Origin: Rhodoplanes roseus
Lineage (GTDB): Bacteria > Pseudomonadota > Alphaproteobacteria > Rhizobiales > Xanthobacteraceae
Assembly: GCF_003258865.1 (NCBI RefSeq)
Contig: NZ_NPEX01000008.1
Location: 1 to 35,630, forward strand
Direction of reading: 5' to 3'
DNA length: 35,630 nucleotides
Below the pieces are notes generated by a model. That model was given only the letters and a program-made list of their open reading frames with translations, made no database searches and was not told the DNA's origin. Below are positions 31,724-35,630 of this stretch, piece after piece. The position numbers were made by a program, and so were the translations under genes. Numbering within the stretch: the stretch's first letter is position 1; every line of letters begins with the position of its first letter.

Positions 31724-33565
31724 TTGGGCTCACTGGTGCGATCTTCGCTGAAACGCCACGGCGCCGTCGTCGCGCCCTTCGGCTTCGCCTTGCTCACCTT
31801 CGCGGCGATCCCGAGCTCGGTGGCCTATCAGGATCTCGCGTCGCTCATCGCGAGCCGGGCCGCCGGCGGCGATCGCGGCGGCGAGCAGGCCAAGTCGCCG
31901 TTCGGCACCTTCCACGCCGCCACCTTCTCGTTCCCGCGCCCGGTCGGCACCGCGATCCCGGAGCCGGTCGGCTACCGCGTCGCCAGCCTCGACCTCGACG
32001 CCGATCTGCTCACCGGCTCGACCGCCGGCCGCGCGCTGTTCGATCTCACCGCCAGGCCGCCGGCGCTCGACCGCGAGACCGTCAATCGCAGCCGCAAGGG
32101 TGACCGCGTGGTTCCGCGCGCCGTCGCCGAATGGCTGGCCCGCGAGCAGGCGACCCGCGCCGCCGCCGCCCCGCTCACCGCCCCCGAGGCGCCCGCCGTC
32201 GTCGCCGTGCTGCCCGACGCGGTCGAAGCCGCCCCGCCGGCTCCCAAGGCCCGGACCGGCTGGCCGCTGGCGCTGCCGCAGACCGAGAAGCCCGCGGCCG
32301 AGGTCACGGCCAAGATCGACGAGCCCGCCGCCTCGCCGGCGCCCCGAATCGCGGCGCCCCAGGTCGAAGCGCCCCAGCTCGCAGCGCCGCAGGTCGCAGC
32401 GGTCACGCTGCCGGCCGAAGCATTCAGCGCCTCGTCGATGGCCTGGCTCGGCGCCACGCCGGAGCCGACCGTACGGCAGGCCCGCAGCCGCCGCGCCCCC
32501 AAGATCGACGTCGCGACGCCGGCGGAGAGCCACAAGGCCGCCGAGAAGGCCGTCGCCCAGATCGCGCCGGAGGCGGCGCCCGAGCCGGTGCCGCAGCAGG
32601 GCATCATGCTGGCGAGCGCCGGCAGCGAGATCGTGCTGCCGCGCGCCGTCACGCCCCAGGCCGACCTGCAGGGGCCACCCGATCCCGCCGCCGACCCGCT
32701 CGCCGAGGCGCATGCCGATACGCCCGCCACCGCGCCGCTCGCCGTGGCGCCGCACAGCGACACCGAGCCGTTCCATCCCGACACCGCCGTGCCGACGCTG
32801 GGCGAGGCGCTGTCGCCGAGCCTGATGACGGCGAGCGTCTATTTCGGCGCGGCGCCGCTCGCCGACGTGGGCGACGCGCTGCAACCGTGGTCGCCGGAGG
32901 CGGTCTCGCTCGCGCCGGACCAGGACGAGCTCGCGGCGCTGGACGAGATCACGCCGAGCCCGGAGACGCTGCGCGCCGCGATCGATCCGGACGGCGGCGA
33001 GACGATCGCCCGCAAGGGCGAGGTGATGCCGGGCGACGGCCGCGCGCTGCGCAGCCCGGCCGAGCGGCTGAACCTGTTCGGCCACGAGCGTGCCAAGGCG
33101 GAGAAGTGCCTGGCCGATGCGGTCTACTTCGAATCGCGCGGCGAACCGGTGCGGGGCCAGATCGCGGTCGCCCAGGTGGTGATGAACCGCGTCTTCTCCG
33201 GCTACTATCCGGCCGACGTGTGCGGCGTCGTCTATCAGAACGCGCACCGCCACCTCTCCTGCCAGTTCACCTTCGCGTGCGACGGCATCAAGGACAAGAT
33301 CACCGAGCCGGACGCCTGGGCCCGCGCCCAGCAGGTCGCGACCGAGACGCTCGACGGCAAGCACTGGCTGCCCGACGTCGGCAAGGCGACCCACTATCAC
33401 GCCTACTGGGTGCGGCCGTGGTGGGTGCGCACGATGCACAAGCTCGACAAGATCGGCGTGCACACGTTCTATCGTCCGCGCGCCTGGGGCGACGGCGCCG
33501 ACCGCCCGGCCTGGGGCGACGCCTCGCTGCCGCCGCCGGCCGAGAAGATTTCCGACCGGCTCTGA
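31724..33565 (+). CDS. SleB-like cell wall hydrolase with long disordered region
   Basis: Envelope protein of 613 residues. An N-terminal hydrophobic anchor (VVAPFGFALLTFAAIPSSVAY) precedes about 400 residues rich in Ala and Pro, likely disordered. The C-terminal domain (about 462-580) is of the SleB-type cell wall hydrolase family, with CLADAVYFESRGEPVRGQIA and AVAQVVMNRVFSGYYPADVCG; Glu470 in YFESRGE is the likely catalytic acid. Downstream are SCQFTFACDG and THYHAYWVRPWW. The start is TTG at 31724 with GGGGA seven bases upstream; a GTG at 31736 lacks a ribosome site. The gene appears monocistronic and is preceded by the CtrA box, fitting a role in peptidoglycan remodelling during the cell cycle. 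Confidence 0.87.
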   Translation: MGSLVRSSLKRHGAVVAPFGFALLTFAAIPSSVAYQDLASLIASRAAGGDRGGEQAKSPFGTFHAATFSFPRPVGTAIPEPVGYRVASLDLDADLLTGSTAGRALFDLTARPPALDRETVNRSRKGDRVVPRAVAEWLAREQATRAAAAPLTAPEAPAVVAVLPDAVEAAPPAPKARTGWPLALPQTEKPAAEVTAKIDEPAASPAPRIAAPQVEAPQLAAPQVAAVTLPAEAFSASSMAWLGATPEPTVRQARSRRAPKIDVATPAESHKAAEKAVAQIAPEAAPEPVPQQGIMLASAGSEIVLPRAVTPQADLQGPPDPAADPLAEAHADTPATAPLAVAPHSDTEPFHPDTAVPTLGEALSPSLMTASVYFGAAPLADVGDALQPWSPEAVSLAPDQDELAALDEITPSPETLRAAIDPDGGETIARKGEVMPGDGRALRSPAERLNLFGHERAKAEKCLADAVYFESRGEPVRGQIAVAQVVMNRVFSGYYPADVCGVVYQNAHRHLSCQFTFACDGIKDKITEPDAWARAQQVATETLDGKHWLPDVGKATHYHAYWVRPWWVRTMHKLDKIGVHTFYRPRAWGDGADRPAWGDASLPPPAEKISDRL

Positions 33566-33681
33566 GGGCCCGCCCTCGACACGCGATTCGCGCCGCGACG
33601 GCCCCGCCGCCGCGGCGTTTTCGCGTCGTGAGCGCTGTGGCTGCGCCCGCGACCTCTCCGGGCGGATATGCCCATCCCGGC

Positions 33682-33700
33682 TGGTAAGATTGTATTACCA
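33682..33700. promoter_or_regulatory. 19-bp perfect dyad upstream of the radical SAM gene
   Basis: TGGTAA-N7-TTACCA is a perfect inverted repeat about 80 bases before the ATG at 33780. It lies in the 214-base gap after the hydrolase gene, in a locally AT-richer stretch. Its size fits a dimeric repressor or LysR-type site; the regulator is unknown. Confidence 0.45.
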
Positions 33701-33779
33701 CCAGTTGCAGCTTGCCTTCATCTCCCGGAACAGGCTTAAGTATCTCCACTGATGCACGCTCGCTCCGGGAGGGGACGCC

Positions 33780-35573
33780 ATGGTTGCGACGGGTGCCGCG
33801 CGACGATTCCAGCTCGTTCTGATCAAGCCCTCGCATTACGACGACGACGGCTACGTGATCCAATGGCTGCGATCGTCGATCCCGGCGAATTCGCTGGCTT
33901 GCGTTTATGCCCTCGCGGCCGACGCCGCGGAGCGGCAGGTGCTCGGCCCCGACGTCGCCTTCGACATCACCGCGGTCGACGAGACCAACACGCGCATCAA
34001 GGTCGCCGACATCGTCGCGCGGATGAAGCGCCACGGCGGCTTCGGCCTGGTCGGGCTGGTCGGCGTGCAGTCGAACCAGTTTCCGCGGGCCATGGACATC
34101 GCACGGCCGCTCCGGGCCGCCGGCGTGCCGGTGGTGATCGGCGGCTTCCACGTCTCCGGCCAGCTGGCGATGCTGCCCGAGCGGCCCGCCGATCTGCAGG
34201 AGGCGCTCGACCTCGGCTGCACCCTGTTCGCCGGCGAGGCGGAGGGCCGCATGGACCGGGTGCTTCTCGACGCCGCCGAAGGCCGGCTTCAGCCGATCTA
34301 CGACTACATGAACGACCTGCCCGATCTCGAATCGGCGCCGGTGCCGTTCCTGCCGACCGAGACGGTCGGCCGGGTGTTCGATCATCACGCGAGCTTCGAT
34401 GCCGGGCGGGGCTGCCCGTTCCAATGTTCGTTCTGCACCATCATCAACGTGCAGGGCCGCAAGTCGCGCCGCCGCACGCCCGACGACGTCGAGGCGCTGA
34501 TCCGCCGGCATTGGGCGCACGGCATCAAGCGCTTCTTCATCACCGACGACAATTTCGCCCGCAACAAGGACTGGGAGGCGATCTTCGACCGGATCATAAA
34601 GATCCGGGAGGAGGAGCGCATCGACGTGCGACTGATCATCCAGGTCGACACGCTCTGCCACAAGATCGAGAACTTCATCGAGAAGGCGCGGCGGGCCGGC
34701 GTGACCCGGGTGTTCATCGGGCTGGAGAACATCAACCCGGCGAACCTGATGGCCGCCAACAAGCGGCAGAACAAGATCACCGAGTATCGCAAGATGCTGC
34801 TCGCCTGGAAGCACGCCGGCGTGTTGACCTACGCGGGCTACATTCTCGGCTTCCCGGGCGACACGCCGGACTCGATCCGGGCCGACATCGAGATCATCAA
34901 GCGCGAGCTGCCGCTCGACATCCTGGAGTTCTTCTTCCTCACGCCGCTGCCCGGCTCGGAAGATCACAAGACACTGTGGACCAAGGGGGTCGCCATGGAC
35001 CCCGACATGAACAAGTACGACCTCGAGCACGTCACCACGGCGCATCCCAAGATGAGCAAGGCCGAGTGGGAGGCGATCTATCGCGAGGCGTGGAAGACCT
35101 ACTACACGCCGGAGCACGCGCTGACGATCTTCCGCCGCGGCGCCGCCACCGGCATGGGCCTGTCGCGCCTGCTCGCCGTGCTGTTCATCTTCTCGGCGGC
35201 GCTGCCGATCGAGCGCGTCCACCCGCTGCAGGTCGGCGGCGGACGCATGAAGTCGCGGCGCGACCGCCGGCCCGGCCTGCCGATCGAGCCGATCTGGTCG
35301 TACTATCCGAAGCGCCTGTGGGAGATCGTGTCGACGCATGCGCGACTCGGGGCGCATTGGGTGGCGCTCGACATCCTCCGCCGGAAGGCCAAGCGCGAGC
35401 AGGCGAAGCAGCCCTACACCGACATCGCCCTCACCCCGGTCACCGACGACGAGACCGAGACCCTCGACATCTTCACGCACAACGAGGACGCCCGTCGCAA
35501 CGTCGCCCATGTGCGCAAGATCGACGCGCTGACGCACCAGCCGGTGCAGCCGCACATCATCGCGGCGGAGTGA
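33780..35573 (+). CDS. cobalamin-domain-type radical SAM protein
   Basis: Radical SAM enzyme of 597 residues in the group with an N-terminal B12-binding-type domain (BchE-like architecture). The cluster motif CPFQCSFC gives Cys212, 216 and 219 after FDAGRG. The N-terminal domain shows VGLVGVQSNQFPRAMDIARPLRAAGVPVVIGGFHVSG, but the base-off motif DxHxxG is not seen, so cobalamin may be bound without a histidine or not at all. SAM-domain segments include RFFITDDNFARN, VFIGLENINPANL and AGYILGFPGDTPDSI. The C-terminal ~150 residues are basic then acidic. A strong GGGAGG site precedes ATG 33780. The substrate is unknown; methylation or ring chemistry on a lipid or aromatic is typical of the group. 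Confidence 0.87.
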   Translation: MVATGAARRFQLVLIKPSHYDDDGYVIQWLRSSIPANSLACVYALAADAAERQVLGPDVAFDITAVDETNTRIKVADIVARMKRHGGFGLVGLVGVQSNQFPRAMDIARPLRAAGVPVVIGGFHVSGQLAMLPERPADLQEALDLGCTLFAGEAEGRMDRVLLDAAEGRLQPIYDYMNDLPDLESAPVPFLPTETVGRVFDHHASFDAGRGCPFQCSFCTIINVQGRKSRRRTPDDVEALIRRHWAHGIKRFFITDDNFARNKDWEAIFDRIIKIREEERIDVRLIIQVDTLCHKIENFIEKARRAGVTRVFIGLENINPANLMAANKRQNKITEYRKMLLAWKHAGVLTYAGYILGFPGDTPDSIRADIEIIKRELPLDILEFFFLTPLPGSEDHKTLWTKGVAMDPDMNKYDLEHVTTAHPKMSKAEWEAIYREAWKTYYTPEHALTIFRRGAATGMGLSRLLAVLFIFSAALPIERVHPLQVGGGRMKSRRDRRPGLPIEPIWSYYPKRLWEIVSTHARLGAHWVALDILRRKAKREQAKQPYTDIALTPVTDDETETLDIFTHNEDARRNVAHVRKIDALTHQPVQPHIIAAE

Positions 35574-35594
35574 GATGCCGCGCAACTGAAAGGG

Positions 35595-35630
35595 CCTCTC
35601 TCCGCCCTCACCCCGAGGAGGCTGCGAAGC
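35595..35630. repeat. partial palindromic repeat at window end
   Basis: The last bases, with CCCTCACCCCGAGGAGGC then TGCGAAGC, resemble the first arm and loop of the repeats at 28317-28431 (CCTCA..GAGGA). The second arm would lie beyond the window, so this is a resemblance only. It follows the radical SAM stop by about 20 bases. Confidence 0.45.

Noticed and set aside
31645-32103. Short plus-strand frame overlapping the start of the cell wall hydrolase
   Set aside because: Arg-rich translation without domain similarity; the overlapping frame has a membrane anchor and a recognised catalytic domain.

Overview
This is a high-GC (roughly 70% by eye) chromosomal window whose gene content and intergenic repeats point to an alphaproteobacterium of the order Hyphomicrobiales (Rhizobiales). 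The indicators are an etfBA-hbd-adenosyltransferase-HIG1 group, a methylsuccinyl-CoA dehydrogenase-like acyl-CoA dehydrogenase with its N-terminal extension, a perfect CtrA box, and palindromic intergenic repeats of the kinds known from Bradyrhizobium/Rhodopseudomonas relatives. I do not assign a genus. I saw no tRNA, rRNA, CRISPR array, transposase or phage gene.

Layout. 1-174: a large palindromic repeat, then tldD. 1.7-7.6 kb: an accessory-looking block with two paralogous GT-B glycosyltransferases (1737-3029 and 6250-7575). They flank a signal peptidase I gene and an oppositely oriented pair, a GT2 glycosyltransferase followed by a radical SAM protein. 7.6-11.4 kb: a small secreted Cys-containing protein, a secreted LVIVD-repeat protein, a small unknown protein and an EamA/DMT transporter. 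11.5-15.3 kb, minus strand: HIG1-type twin-membrane protein, PduO-type cobalamin adenosyltransferase, etfB, etfA and 3-hydroxybutyryl-CoA dehydrogenase. 15.5-17.6 kb: a trans-sulfuration-family PLP enzyme overlapping an NAD-dependent epimerase-like gene. 17.6-22.5 kb: an attachment-family protein, a membrane PAS-GGDEF-EAL protein with both catalytic sites intact, and an L,D-transpeptidase. 22.6-28.3 kb: a nitrate/sulfonate/taurine-type ABC transporter, divergent from a two-subunit molybdenum hydroxylase of the isoquinoline 1-oxidoreductase type. 28.4-31.2 kb: palindromic repeats, the Mcd-like dehydrogenase and a YihY-family membrane protein. 31.2-35.6 kb: a 548-bp regulatory region with a 50-nt palindrome and a CtrA site, a SleB-like cell wall hydrolase, and a cobalamin-domain-type radical SAM protein.

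How the genes fit together. ETF accepts electrons from acyl-CoA dehydrogenases such as the Mcd-like enzyme, and the adenosyltransferase makes the coenzyme B12 needed by ethylmalonyl-CoA and methylmalonyl-CoA mutases. Together with hydroxybutyryl-CoA dehydrogenase, the window carries parts of acetyl-CoA assimilation by the ethylmalonyl-CoA route (inference; the mutase and reductase are not in the window). The ABC transporter and molybdenum hydroxylase probably serve uptake and hydroxylation of one aromatic or heteroaromatic compound (inference). The most likely undescribed system is the glycosyltransferase/radical SAM block at 1.7-7.6 kb. The clearest regulatory signal is the CtrA box ahead of the cell wall hydrolase.
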